Assembly: GCF_000331105.1 (NCBI RefSeq)
Contig: NC_020054.1
Location: 962,456-1,026,455 of the forward strand
Direction: 5' to 3'
From: Fibrella aestuarina BUZ 2
GTDB lineage: Bacteria; Bacteroidota; Bacteroidia; Cytophagales; Spirosomataceae
DNA length: 64,000 nt
The first letter of the stretch is position 1. The number at the start of each line of letters is the position of its first letter. Positions 17,701 to 25,133 of this stretch are shown here, in pieces. A program made the position numbers and the translations under genes. The notes under the pieces are model-generated. The model was given only the letters and a program-made list of their open reading frames with translations. It ran no database searches and was not told the origin of the DNA.

Positions 17701-17875
17701 CTATACGCGAAGTCGCTGTCGCATACGTACCTGAAATCGTAATGGCTGCATTGTTGGCCGTATTACGCTGGTAAACGGCTCGACTTACCGGGAATGAAAT
17801 GTTAAGTTGGGCAACAGCCTGAGAAGCCGCCATCAGACTAAAAGCGACTGCCCACATCAATAAACGTTGTTTCAT
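14714..17875 (-). CDS. Secreted sialate O-acetylesterase-like protein with five or six Ig-like repeats and T9SS tail
   Basis: A 1053-aa paralog of the neighbouring esterase. The signal peptide is residues 1-22 (cleavage after AVA). The SASA-type catalytic region has GQSNAQG at 129-135 (S131), LWHQGEADN at 262-270 and DVVHF with H355. Ig-like units of about 70-75 aa follow at 452-520, 521-592, 593-668, 669-742, 743-817 and 818-889, each with a Cys near the start, a W/Y-S-(N/S/T)-G core and a closing Cys-containing turn. The four central units form an A-B-A-B pattern from a duplication of about 445 bp. Residues about 975-1053 are a type A T9SS sorting domain. It is probably a surface-anchored or secreted glycan deacetylase, with the repeats acting as a spacer or binding region (inference). 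Confidence 0.88.
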   Translation of the reverse strand: MKQRLLMWAVAFSLMAASQAVAQLNISFPVSRAVYQRNTANNAAITISGTYATATSRIEARVIAREAGKGTSTDWQTIVNNPQGGVFSGQLTVQGGWYDLDVRLIRDNQQIATSRVERVGVGEVFVIAGQSNAQGVRRDGERATDDRVNSVNYFYEPKNYPNDPPAPEFIHLEGPNSIAPRGMGAWCWGTLGDLLANRLNVPILFFNAAFEGTSVRNWAETATGPQTISDYAPVYYEPKHPYYPLQLALQFYANTYGVRAVLWHQGEADNQFDTPPATYADRLRTVINQSRSDFGRNVAWVVARASYGDLLGGVDTKVIDGQNQAIASAGNVFAGPNTDNIQVPRSRAPLYDVVHFDNPGLRDVANAWNASLTDNFFNSAAPFSPAAAPAITVACAGGNNVSVTVTNYDNIAWDSGETSRTITRAAGSTVRAKVRDGKGNLVFTPTITINNAPTIQSVGATALCEGSSLTLRSSYSEANVWSNGQTSQQITVNTGGDYSVRYNDVSGCTFTSNTIRVTVNPLPAQPTITPDRSTTICQGENVVLASTSSNRYNWSNGQTDQRISVTQAGSYSLTVTDANGCTSPASAAVFVTVNPVPSTPQLAASGRTTFCANESVTLTSTEGLAYVWSSGQNTRSINTNQSGTYTVRTRNEFNCNSAPSNAINVTAFPLPAQPTISNERPTTFCQGESTILSSSNAFRYNWSNGQGDQRITVSQTGSFSLTVTDQNGCTSPASAVVSVVANPLPTTPILTASSRTTFCANESITLTSTEDAGYNWSSGQSTRSINVNQTGIYSLRTRNQFNCISAPSNSVNVLVNPLPSPPIISARGSLTFCQGGQLLLQTDSQLRALWSTGDSTQTLTVRETGAYTARVRDGNGCLSPNSNVLTAQALARPQPPTLQQVGTYLLEASGAPQNERYYWRRNADSLAITGSLLRVNQSGQYSVRTQITYSPAYVCLSLPSAVVNYDLPTNNQDVSIYPNPSPDGIFLIETLADLSNASVTVYTLTGQLVYRSTETTLNDRKQIQLLRLAPGPYILKVDADGVHVSKRILIGNR
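15425..16315 (-). repeat. Tandem duplication of an Ig-repeat pair inside the esterase gene
   Basis: Residues 521-668 (15872-16315) and 669-817 (15425-15871) are two copies of the same two-domain unit. The A copies share WSNGQ.DQRI.V...GS.SLTVTD.NGCTSPASA, and the B copies share TTFCANES.TLTSTE and SAPSN. Copy lengths are 148 and 149 aa. The match is obvious at protein level and suggests a recent unequal crossover. Confidence 0.85.
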
Positions 17876-17879
17876 GAAA

Positions 17880-17908
17880 GAAATAAAAACAGAGGGTAGA
17901 CCCTACCC
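17880..17908 (-). terminator. Probable terminator after obg
   Basis: GGGTAG (17894-17899) and CTACCC (17903-17908) form a 6-bp stem with a 3-nt loop. On the minus strand it is followed by a T-rich stretch (17880-17889). It lies 56 bp downstream of the obg stop and just before the large esterase gene start at 17875. Confidence 0.65.
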
Positions 17909-17963
17909 AATAACGGCAGATTGGTATTGGTCATGTTCAACTTTCCTGAATCGGCATAGCGGC

Positions 17964-18968
17964 CTACAGGTCAACTGTTTGGGTCAACGTTTTCCAAAGT
18001 AAATCCTTCAGTTCAGTCAAACCCCGCTGTTGAACAGACGAAATAAACACAGCAGGCACATTTGTCGGTAAGTTACTTTTTGTACGGTCCAGGGTTTCGT
18101 CATCAACTAAGTCGATTTTAGTAACCGCCAACACCCGCGTTTTATCGGCTAACTCGGGGTTATACGCCTCCAATTCGTTGGCAAGGACCTGGTAGTCGGC
18201 CTCAATGTTTTCGCTGGTAGCCGGTACGAGAAAAAGGAGTACAGCGTTGCGCTCTATATGGCGCAGAAACCGTAGTCCTAGCCCTTTACCTTGCGAAGCC
18301 CCTTCGATAATGCCCGGTATATCGGCCATTACAAATGACTTGTAGTCGCGGTAAGCCACCACACCCAGATTCGGGACTAGGGTCGTAAACGGATAATCGG
18401 CAATTTCGGGGCGAGCGGCCGACATAACGGATAAGAGCGTCGACTTGCCCGCATTGGGAAAGCCAACCAGCCCCACGTCGGCTAGTAATTTCAGTTCAAG
18501 AATGATCCAGGCTTCCTGCCCCGGCTCACCCGGTTGGGCATGATAAGGCGTTTGCTGGGTGGCTGATTTGAAGTGGGTATTACCCAGACCGCCCCGGCCG
18601 CCCGGTAACAAGATGAGTTCCTGCCCGTCTTCGGTGAGCTCGGCCATGACTTCATTGGTCTCTGCATGGCGGGCAATCGTGCCCAGCGGCACTTCGATGA
18701 TTACGTCTTCGCCTTCGGCGCCAGTGCGACGGCCCCCTTCGCCGCCTTTACCTGAATCGGCCTTAATGTGCTTCTGGTATTTGAGGTGCAGCAAGGTCCA
18801 GAGCTGAGCGTTGGCGCGCAGAATGATGTGGCCACCCCGGCCGCCATCGCCGCCATCGGGCCCCCCTTTGGGTACGTGCTTCTCCCGGCGGAAGTGCATA
18901 GACCCCGCGCCACCGTGGCCAGATCGGCAATTTATTTTTACGTAATCGATGAAGTTGGAGGATGACAT
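17964..18968 (-). CDS. obg: Obg family ribosome-associated GTPase
   Basis: A conserved GTPase needed for late 50S ribosome assembly and growth control. The 334-aa protein has the glycine-rich Obg domain (residues 1-158, including [12 protein letters not shown]) and a G domain with G1 GFPNAGKST near 167-175, switch region DYPFTTL, G3 [10 protein letters not shown] and a TKID motif for guanine recognition. The C-terminal OCT domain of some homologs is absent, as is common. It is followed by a terminator-like hairpin; adk lies upstream. Confidence 0.96.
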   Translation of the reverse strand: MSSSNFIDYVKINCRSGHGGAGSMHFRREKHVPKGGPDGGDGGRGGHIILRANAQLWTLLHLKYQKHIKADSGKGGEGGRRTGAEGEDVIIEVPLGTIARHAETNEVMAELTEDGQELILLPGGRGGLGNTHFKSATQQTPYHAQPGEPGQEAWIILELKLLADVGLVGFPNAGKSTLLSVMSAARPEIADYPFTTLVPNLGVVAYRDYKSFVMADIPGIIEGASQGKGLGLRFLRHIERNAVLLFLVPATSENIEADYQVLANELEAYNPELADKTRVLAVTKIDLVDDETLDRTKSNLPTNVPAVFISSVQQRGLTELKDLLWKTLTQTVDL

Positions 18969-19002
18969 AGGTATGTTGTGGTATGCAGCGCAGTAGGATG
19001 CG

Positions 19003-19014
19003 ACTGGCGCCAGT
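19003..19014. repeat. 12-bp palindrome in the obg-adk gap
   Basis: ACTGGCGCCAGT is a perfect palindrome 35 bp upstream of the obg start. It could be a protein-binding site or a chance GC-rich hairpin; nothing else in the 130-bp gap stands out. Confidence 0.4.
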
Positions 19015-19098
19015 TAGGTGGGGAGCGCCATGGATGACAAGCCACAAACCGTAGCGTTCGGCCCGGCCGGATGTGTCGGCAGAGCGTCGAAAACGATC

Positions 19099-19680
19099 TT
19101 AGCTCAATTGCGCCAGCTCAATCTTTTCACAGATGAGGGCGAAAATCTCATCAATGCCACCCACGCCGCTAATGGCTGCAAATTTGCCCTGCTGCTTATA
19201 GTAGTCGGCAACGGGGGCTGTTTTATCGTTGTATTCAGTGATGCGTTGGCCAATGATCGTCTCGTTCTGATCGTCGGGCCGGCCAGAGGATATGCCCCGG
19301 ATCAGCAACCGACGCGTCAGTTCCTCACGGTCAACGACGAGGGCAATCATGGTGGTGATGTTTGTACCATGCTGGGCCAGCAGGGCATCCAGTGCTTCGG
19401 CCTGCTTTACCGTGCGTGGAAAGCCATCGAAAATAAAGCCGGGAGCCGCCGCATTTTCCGTCAGCTTTGATTCGATCATACCGATAACGACTTCGTCGGG
19501 AACCAGCATGCCCTGGTCCATCAGTGTCTTGGCCTGCAAGCCTAGTGCCGTCCCGGCTGCAATCTGAGACCGCAACAAATCGCCAGTTGACAGATGCACC
19601 AGGTGGTATTTTTTAATCAGACTTTCGCTTTGTGTGCCTTTTCCGGCACCCGGTGGGCCAAACAGTACAAGATTAAGCAT
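19099..19680 (-). CDS. adk: Adenylate kinase
   Basis: Catalyses ATP + AMP = 2 ADP. The 193-aa protein is the short type without an extended zinc-binding lid. The P-loop GPPGAGKGTQ is at residues 8-17. The AMP-binding region with STGDLLR and the FDGFPRT motif are clear, followed by the lid-side RRLLIRG. It lies upstream of obg on the same strand and is preceded by the terminator of the TPR gene, so it probably begins a separate transcript. Confidence 0.96.
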   Translation of the reverse strand: MLNLVLFGPPGAGKGTQSESLIKKYHLVHLSTGDLLRSQIAAGTALGLQAKTLMDQGMLVPDEVVIGMIESKLTENAAAPGFIFDGFPRTVKQAEALDALLAQHGTNITTMIALVVDREELTRRLLIRGISSGRPDDQNETIIGQRITEYNDKTAPVADYYKQQGKFAAISGVGGIDEIFALICEKIELAQLS

Positions 19681-19729
19681 AGAGAATTTTGACGCGAGTT
19701 AGCGGTGTTTTGAAAAAGCAGCGGGCAAA

Positions 19730-19768
19730 ATTACAAAAGAAAAGGCGCGGGCCAATTAGCCCGCGCCT
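19730..19768 (-). terminator. Terminator after the TPR gene
   Basis: A 10-bp GC-rich stem (AGGCGCGGGC at 19743-19752 with GCCCGCGCCT at 19759-19768, 6-nt loop) is followed on the minus strand by a T-rich run at 19730-19742. It lies 37 bp after the TPR gene stop and marks the end of the exbB-to-TPR operon. Confidence 0.85.
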
Positions 19769-19804
19769 CATTGTATTCAGTAAGTGCAAAAGTTGGGTTC
19801 AGCC

Positions 19805-21607
19805 TTACTTGGTTGTGCCCTTCTTCGGCGCCGGTTTCGTCGTGCCTTTCACCGGTGTTTTGCCCGGTGTCACCGTTGATTTCGGACCTTCCAAAAAGTC
19901 TTTGGCGTCCTTATCGTTCGGATCTAATTCGAGCACTTTATTCGCATAATCCTTCGCCTTGCCATCATCCTTCTTGGCAATTGCATCAGAGATCAGGTAC
20001 TTGTACGAAGTGATCAGGTACTTACGGTTCTGCTCTTTCTTCGTGGCGCCCGTCTCGGGGTTTTGCTGCTCAGCCAAGGCCTGCTCGATGAATTTTTCAT
20101 ACATGGGAACCGGAGCACCACTGGCCAGCGAAGCGTCACGACCGTTGGCATAGTAGTTTGATTGAGCACGGTAGTAGTACGCCAATGGGTACGTCTTACC
20201 GTCTTTTTCAACCACTTCGGACAGCTTAGCAAAAGCTGAATCGGCTTTCATGAAATACTCGCGGCGCAAAGTACGCTGTTGGGCCGTGTCAGCTACCGTT
20301 TTGCTTACGGCAAAGCCTTGTTGATAATTGGCCAGGCCCAGCTTGAGGTAGTCGTTCGTCGACGGCTTTTCTTCTGCGCTGATCGCCTTTTCAAAATAAC
20401 TCACGGCTTTGTCATACTGCTTGGTACCGTAATACTTGTCGGCGATCTCCTTGTAAAGGTTCTCCGTTGTGTCGAGCGGAGCTGCCTTTTCCAAGTTCAC
20501 AATGCTCAGCGAGTCACCTTCTGGGGTGCCCAACTGGGCATAAGCGCGGCCAAGGTATTTGTAATCATCGAAGATGACTTTCTGCGGTGCGGCTGAGATA
20601 AACTTGTTCAGCGAAGCAACAGCTACATCGTTCTTACCCAAAGCCAAGCTCGACCAGCCAGTCATCCGGTCGATGATCGGGTCATTTACCTGGCCCTGCA
20701 ATTTAGACAGGTAATCAAGCGACTTCATGTGGTCACCTGCCAGGAAGTAGTACTTGGCTACGTTGAGCAGCAGTTCGGGGTCTTTCGTGCCGCTTTTCGT
20801 TACATACGTATCGTAGGTGCTCGACGCTTTCTTGTAAGCTTTTGACCCAACAAGCGCATCGGCGTACGAACGGTAAGTGGGCGCAAACTCAGGGTCAGCC
20901 GCAATGGCTTTCTCGAAAAACTCCTGCGCCAGTTTGTACTGCTTTGAACGCAGGTATAACTGCCCGATTTTAGCGTTGGCTTCTGCTTTCGTCGTGTTGT
21001 TCGACTGAGCGGCCATCGTACCATCGATTACTTCTTCGTACCGGCTAACGGCGGGGCCGCCTTCATTCCGCAGCGTATAGGCATCGCCCATCGCCATCGG
21101 AATTTCTACGTTCTGGTTTTTCTTGTCGAGCGTTTTAGCGCGTTCGAGCAGTTCGATGGCACGGGCCGGATCGTTGGCTCCTTTGTCGCCTTCAAACAGG
21201 GTATACATTTCACCCGCCCGGAACAGCACCTCACTATTCTTGCCTTTGGTGGCAGCAATAGCTTCGTCGGTTTTAGCCTTAGCCGTGTTCAGGTCTTTTT
21301 TGGTCAGCGCTACACCAGCCAGACCAACGTTGTTCAGTTGATTCTTAGGGTCGGCTGCCAGCCCTTTTTCAAAGGCGGCTTTCGCTTCATCAGGTTTGCC
21401 GGTTTTAAGCAGGAAATAACCCAGATAAAACTGGTTTTCTGCTGATGGCGAACTCGATGCCAACTGCCTGAACGTTTGCTCGGCCTTCGGAACGCGCTCG
21501 GCTTCGAGGTCTTTCAGAGCCGTCTGCACATCTTGTGCAACGGCGGGGGCAAACGTTGTAGCTCCCACGAATAGGGTAGCCAGCAGTGTTTTTTTCGATA
21601 GGTTCAT
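19805..21607 (-). CDS. Periplasmic tetratricopeptide repeat protein
   Basis: About 600 aa from the ATG at 21607, chosen because it starts a normal signal peptide (MNLSKKTLLATLF...AVAQD). An upstream ATG at 21703 overlaps the previous gene's stop as ATGA and could be used for coupled translation, but would bury the signal. At least eight TPR-like helical pairs are seen, with repeated A..A...Y..A patterns (such as YLGYFLLKTGKPDEAKAAFEKGLAADP), and a basic Pro/Thr/Lys tail. It is the last gene of the ExbBD/TonB operon. Proteins of this kind are likely scaffolds for envelope complexes; the partner is not known. Confidence 0.85.
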   Translation of the reverse strand: MNLSKKTLLATLFVGATTFAPAVAQDVQTALKDLEAERVPKAEQTFRQLASSSPSAENQFYLGYFLLKTGKPDEAKAAFEKGLAADPKNQLNNVGLAGVALTKKDLNTAKAKTDEAIAATKGKNSEVLFRAGEMYTLFEGDKGANDPARAIELLERAKTLDKKNQNVEIPMAMGDAYTLRNEGGPAVSRYEEVIDGTMAAQSNNTTKAEANAKIGQLYLRSKQYKLAQEFFEKAIAADPEFAPTYRSYADALVGSKAYKKASSTYDTYVTKSGTKDPELLLNVAKYYFLAGDHMKSLDYLSKLQGQVNDPIIDRMTGWSSLALGKNDVAVASLNKFISAAPQKVIFDDYKYLGRAYAQLGTPEGDSLSIVNLEKAAPLDTTENLYKEIADKYYGTKQYDKAVSYFEKAISAEEKPSTNDYLKLGLANYQQGFAVSKTVADTAQQRTLRREYFMKADSAFAKLSEVVEKDGKTYPLAYYYRAQSNYYANGRDASLASGAPVPMYEKFIEQALAEQQNPETGATKKEQNRKYLITSYKYLISDAIAKKDDGKAKDYANKVLELDPNDKDAKDFLEGPKSTVTPGKTPVKGTTKPAPKKGTTK

Positions 21608-21699
21608 TCGCATTCGTAGGTTGTGAAAAACGAAGGTTGTCATTTTGAGAACAAGCCGCGAAACTAAAAAATTGCCTCCAAACAGAAAAAAATGACTGT

Positions 21700-22635
21700 T
21701 CATTTGAGGAATACTTCCCGATTATACGGTATTGCGGGCCACAATCCTAACTTCTCGATGAGGATGCTGCCCGCATCGCGGATCAGATAATTGGTTAAGC
21801 CACTGCCCAAACCGGGGTGGGCCTCACGGCTCAGGATGTACACATCACGACGAAGTGGGTAATCCTTCAAGCCCAAAGCGCGTTGAAAAGGCTGGAAATA
21901 ATCAGCCCGTGAACGTGGGTTTTCTTTCTCAGAGATCCCGACAACCTGAATATCTTTTGACAGCTCGGCCGACAGGACGGTATCGCCATCGCTGATCCAG
22001 TTTACGCCGATAAACCCGATAGCGCCTGCATGCTGACGAACATACTCGATCACCTGTTTGTTTGATTTCACCGTATAAACAGGCAGCCCCGTGATGTCTT
22101 TGATGCCAAACGTTTGCAGTATGTAATCCAGATTACTTGAGTTGGCATTATCGAAAACCAGCGTAACCGGCCCCTGTTGGTTGCCACCTGACAACTGCGA
22201 CCAGTTTGTCAGTTGCTTCGTAAACAAACCACGAAGTTCGCGCATCGTCATCAGGGTATCAGTGTTGGCTTTGCTCGTGATTAAAGCTACGCCGTCTGTA
22301 GCAATCCGGGTACTTGATCCTTTGATCTTCTGCTGAACAAGGACCTGCTGTTCGTTGGGTGTCAGTTTGCGCGATACCACACAAATACGGGCCTTGTCGT
22401 TGAGCATTAGATTGATGGCCTCCCGCTCTGGTTTAAACACCAAGTCGAATTTTGTTCGCGGATACAGCAACTGGTACGTCTTGGTGATTTCTTCGGTCAG
22501 TAAGCGGTATGATTCATCGGCCGCAACCGTAATGCGCCCCTGTGAGGGCGTATCGGCTGGGTGTTCTTCCTGGCAACTGGCTAGGTACGTGCCAAGGCTC
22601 AGGCCTATGCCGAGCAAAGCAATAAGTCGTTTCAA
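21700..22635 (-). CDS. PstS-like periplasmic binding lipoprotein
   Basis: A 311-aa protein of the phosphate-binding-protein-like fold. The N-terminus KRLIALLGIGLSLGTYLASC ends in a lipobox with Cys21, so it is a lipoprotein. The start is a TTG at 22635: no ATG or GTG lies between it and the in-frame stop at 22648-22650, and the signal peptide is complete from there. Recognisable stretches are ITVAADESYRLL near the mature N-terminus and TLVFDNANSSNLDYIL in the middle. No pstCAB genes are nearby. Its place in an exbB-exbD-tonB operon suggests sensing or scaffolding linked to TonB rather than ABC transport (inference). Confidence 0.8.
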   Translation of the reverse strand: MKRLIALLGIGLSLGTYLASCQEEHPADTPSQGRITVAADESYRLLTEEITKTYQLLYPRTKFDLVFKPEREAINLMLNDKARICVVSRKLTPNEQQVLVQQKIKGSSTRIATDGVALITSKANTDTLMTMRELRGLFTKQLTNWSQLSGGNQQGPVTLVFDNANSSNLDYILQTFGIKDITGLPVYTVKSNKQVIEYVRQHAGAIGFIGVNWISDGDTVLSAELSKDIQVVGISEKENPRSRADYFQPFQRALGLKDYPLRRDVYILSREAHPGLGSGLTNYLIRDAGSILIEKLGLWPAIPYNREVFLK

Positions 22636-22758
22636 GATAGTATGTCGTTAACGTAAACAAACCGTTGTTTCGACATAACGTAGATGCCGGAACAACGGTT
22701 TTTCCATAAGCATGATCAAGCGTCGGTAGTGCAGTGTACAACTCACCAATGACCAATG

Positions 22759-22983
22759 CTACTGACTATCTCTGTACTGCTGCCAGGCCCGATAGGCCCG
22801 AAAGGTCCCGTAAACCAGCATAAGCGCAGCCAGAACATAGCGCAGTGGACCTGCCAATACCGCAATCCCAAAAGACTGAGAGGAGGCGATCAGTCCGATG
22901 CCTCCTCCCAAGTATGCGATCGATGCTAAAACGGCCAGGGTTAACCGAAGCGTTTCAGCCATACGATTCTCTGTGCGTCTCAT
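22759..22983 (-). CDS. Small two-helix membrane protein
   Basis: 74 aa with two hydrophobic helices (about residues 13-35 and 41-62) and a basic, aromatic C-terminus (FRAYRAWQQYRDSQ). The ATG shares one base with the tonB stop (TAATG), so translation is probably coupled; an internal Met8 is an alternative start. I do not recognise the family. Conserved position between tonB and the binding lipoprotein would support an accessory role in the TonB complex. Confidence 0.7.
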   Translation of the reverse strand: MRRTENRMAETLRLTLAVLASIAYLGGGIGLIASSQSFGIAVLAGPLRYVLAALMLVYGTFRAYRAWQQYRDSQ

Positions 22984-23813
22984 TACTCCAACTGGAAGCT
23001 GATAGGCAGGTTGTACTTCACCCGAACAGCGCGGCCTGACTGCTTACCAGGCTTCCACTTCGGCATTGACTTCACTACCCGGATGGCTTCTTCGTCCGTA
23101 CCGAAGCCAAGGCCTTTCAGTACCTGAGCATCCGTGATCGAACCGTCGGTGTTTACTGTGAAGCTAACGAACACTTTACCCGAGATGTTGGCCCGCTGAG
23201 CCGCTGCCGGGTATTTGATGTTCTTGCCCAACCAGGCATACATCGCCGCCTGACCACCTACGAACTCAGGGTTCTGTTCTACGACCGTAAAGATTTCCTC
23301 TTCTTTGGGCGCAGGGGCTTCAACGACAACTTCGGCTTTTGACGGACCGGCTGACTCTTCCGGTGCGGCAATTACTTCCTCGGCGTTGGGGTCACCTTCC
23401 TGGGTTTTTTCGGCAGCTACCGCTTCTTTCAGCTCTTCAACTGCCGGGGGCGGAGTTTCTTCCGGTACTTCCTGATCCGGCTTTACTTCGGGCGGAAGGA
23501 ACTGCACCGTATTCACTTTCGGCACCTCAACTGGTGGCGGCGGCGGTGGTGGTGGTTCGTTCGGATCGATGGGCGGCGGGGGCAGCTTCATCAAATCCAC
23601 TTCCTGCATGTTCATCTCCGGTGCCTCTTTGGGCGCAATGGCATCAATGATGCGCGGAGCGAAAATACCCAGAAGCGCAACGGCAGAGCCAATCAGCAAG
23701 GCACGGGTCGAGAACTTCCGGTACGAAGTCCGAAGGTCATACGCGCCATACTCTTTATGGCGGTTCGCAAACACGATATCATCGAGTGTTGCGTCTTTTG
23801 CGAGTTCAGCCAT
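22983..23813 (-). CDS. tonB: TonB family energy transducer
   Basis: Transfers proton-motive energy from ExbBD to outer-membrane receptors. The 276-aa protein has a cytoplasmic N-terminus of about 35 aa, one transmembrane helix (about 36-54), a Pro/Glu-rich periplasmic linker (including a PPPPPPPP stretch near 88-95) and a C-terminal TonB domain (about 190-276) with YPAAAQRANISGKV and a PKWKPGKQ turn before the final strand. The long cytoplasmic N-terminus (DIVFANRHKEYGAYDLR) is typical of Bacteroidota TonB. Confidence 0.93.
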   Translation of the reverse strand: MAELAKDATLDDIVFANRHKEYGAYDLRTSYRKFSTRALLIGSAVALLGIFAPRIIDAIAPKEAPEMNMQEVDLMKLPPPPIDPNEPPPPPPPPVEVPKVNTVQFLPPEVKPDQEVPEETPPPAVEELKEAVAAEKTQEGDPNAEEVIAAPEESAGPSKAEVVVEAPAPKEEEIFTVVEQNPEFVGGQAAMYAWLGKNIKYPAAAQRANISGKVFVSFTVNTDGSITDAQVLKGLGFGTDEEAIRVVKSMPKWKPGKQSGRAVRVKYNLPISFQLE

Positions 23814-23816
23814 AGG

Positions 23817-24350
23817 TTAGATCTCCAGTTTTGCTTTTTCCTTGAGCAGCGTCTTTTCGTCGGGCGTGAAGTCATACACGAGGGCACGACGACGAATTTT
23901 AGCGATACTCAACTCATCCATCATATCAACCAGATTCTTGTAGGTTGACTCTTTGGTCGGCTTCACGACGATGACGAAGTCGGGGCCAATTTTGGCTTGC
24001 TCTTCGAGCATCACTTTGCGCAGGTCGTAGCCGTAACCAACCGTTTTGACTTCAGGATCTTCGTTGGCGGCTTTTCCAACGATGTAAACAACCTGATTGT
24101 CTTTGCCTAAAAACGCGGTCATTACCTTCGAGGCCTTAATTGGGTTGGTCTCGTTGGTTTTCGTTTTATCGGGTACGTCGAGGGTCATCGACGAGGGCTT
24201 ACTCAGTGTGGTGGCTAGAATGAAGAAGGTAATCAGGAGAAAACCTAAGTCCACCATCGGCGTCATGTCGATGCGGGTTGATGCTTTCTTACTGCGTACC
24301 TTCCCACCTTTGTCGTGTCCACCACCACCACCGGTTTCAATTGCTGCCAT
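23817..24350 (-). CDS. exbD: ExbD/TolR family biopolymer transport protein (second copy)
   Basis: A proton-channel partner of ExbB. The 177-aa protein has a short cytoplasmic N-terminus rich in Gly and Lys, then the transmembrane helix with the functional Asp in DMTPMVDLGFLLITFF (about 29-44), and a periplasmic domain. It lies 3 bp upstream of tonB. It differs clearly from the other ExbD gene, so the two probably form mixed or alternative complexes. Confidence 0.92.
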   Translation of the reverse strand: MAAIETGGGGGHDKGGKVRSKKASTRIDMTPMVDLGFLLITFFILATTLSKPSSMTLDVPDKTKTNETNPIKASKVMTAFLGKDNQVVYIVGKAANEDPEVKTVGYGYDLRKVMLEEQAKIGPDFVIVVKPTKESTYKNLVDMMDELSIAKIRRRALVYDFTPDEKTLLKEKAKLEI

Positions 24351-24372
24351 GTTCTGTGGGAGTTTTCAATAA

Positions 24373-24445
24373 TTCAGTTTTAATCGTTTTCAGTTTGATG
24401 CAGCGATCCGCTTTTTTCCACAACTGAAAACGATTAAAAACTGAA
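24373..24445. repeat. Long inverted repeat between the two exbD genes
   Basis: A 24-bp arm at 24373-24396 pairs with 24422-24445 almost perfectly (one base length shift in a T-run), with a 25-nt loop. The arms contain TTCAGTTTTAATCGTTTTCA, matching the TTTTCAGT wording found in the nuoH-nuoI and nuoA-nuoB gaps. It fills nearly all of the 103-bp gap. It could act as an mRNA stabiliser or partial terminator that sets different ExbD levels. Confidence 0.85.
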
Positions 24446-24453
24446 TCGGTTGG

Positions 24454-25080
24454 TTAGTCTGCTGTCCAGCCAGCCGGAGGCGCCTCCGTACCGGTAATGA
24501 GGTTGAACTTGTTGATGTTCTGAGCCTGCAACGTAGCCAGGATGTTTTTGAAGGCCGGGAATTTGGCCACGTTATCACCCTTGATGGCAATCCGCAAGTC
24601 GTTATTGGCTTTGCGGGAGTTGTACACCCATTCTTTCAACTCGTTTTCAGGACCTGCACCGGTTGAATCGGTAGGAACACCAGGCTGTTTCAACTGGTTA
24701 CGCTTCTCGGGCTCAAGAGCCAGAAACTGCTTCATCTGCGCAAGCGGAACCCCAAAATTGGGCAGCAGCGAAAATTTCTGTTTTTCCAGCTCAGTGAAGC
24801 TAATGCCTTTTGCCGAGGCTACGTTTTCGAGCATCTCGCGGCGTTTCGCCTGATTGTCGATCCCGAAGTACACCTTGCCATCTTTGTCCAGGCTGATGGT
24901 CATGATGTCTTTGTCGGGCACTTTGATGCCGGAGATTGACGAAGGCGTTTCGATGCTGGCGGCGTCCTGAGCCTTAAACTGGGCCGTCAGGATGAAGAAC
25001 GTCAGCAACAGGAACGCTACGTCGCACATCGCCGTCATATCCACGGCCGAACTGGCGCGTTTGGGCTTTACTGCGGGCAT
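24454..25080 (-). CDS. exbD: ExbD/TolR family biopolymer transport protein (first copy)
   Basis: 208 aa. The transmembrane helix carries the conserved Asp in DMTAMCDVAFLLLTFFILTAQFK (about 14-36). The periplasmic part is longer than in the second copy, with a region of about 60 aa (FSLLPNFGVPLAQMKQFLALEPEKR and following) ahead of the final ExbD domain. It lies 53 bp downstream of exbB. It was placed in the family by this helix and its neighbours. Confidence 0.92.
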   Translation of the reverse strand: MPAVKPKRASSAVDMTAMCDVAFLLLTFFILTAQFKAQDAASIETPSSISGIKVPDKDIMTISLDKDGKVYFGIDNQAKRREMLENVASAKGISFTELEKQKFSLLPNFGVPLAQMKQFLALEPEKRNQLKQPGVPTDSTGAGPENELKEWVYNSRKANNDLRIAIKGDNVAKFPAFKNILATLQAQNINKFNLITGTEAPPAGWTAD

Positions 25081-25133
25081 TTTGTTGCTTGTTTAAAAAG
25101 TTGGTTGCTACGCAAAACGCAGGGCACAGCGAC

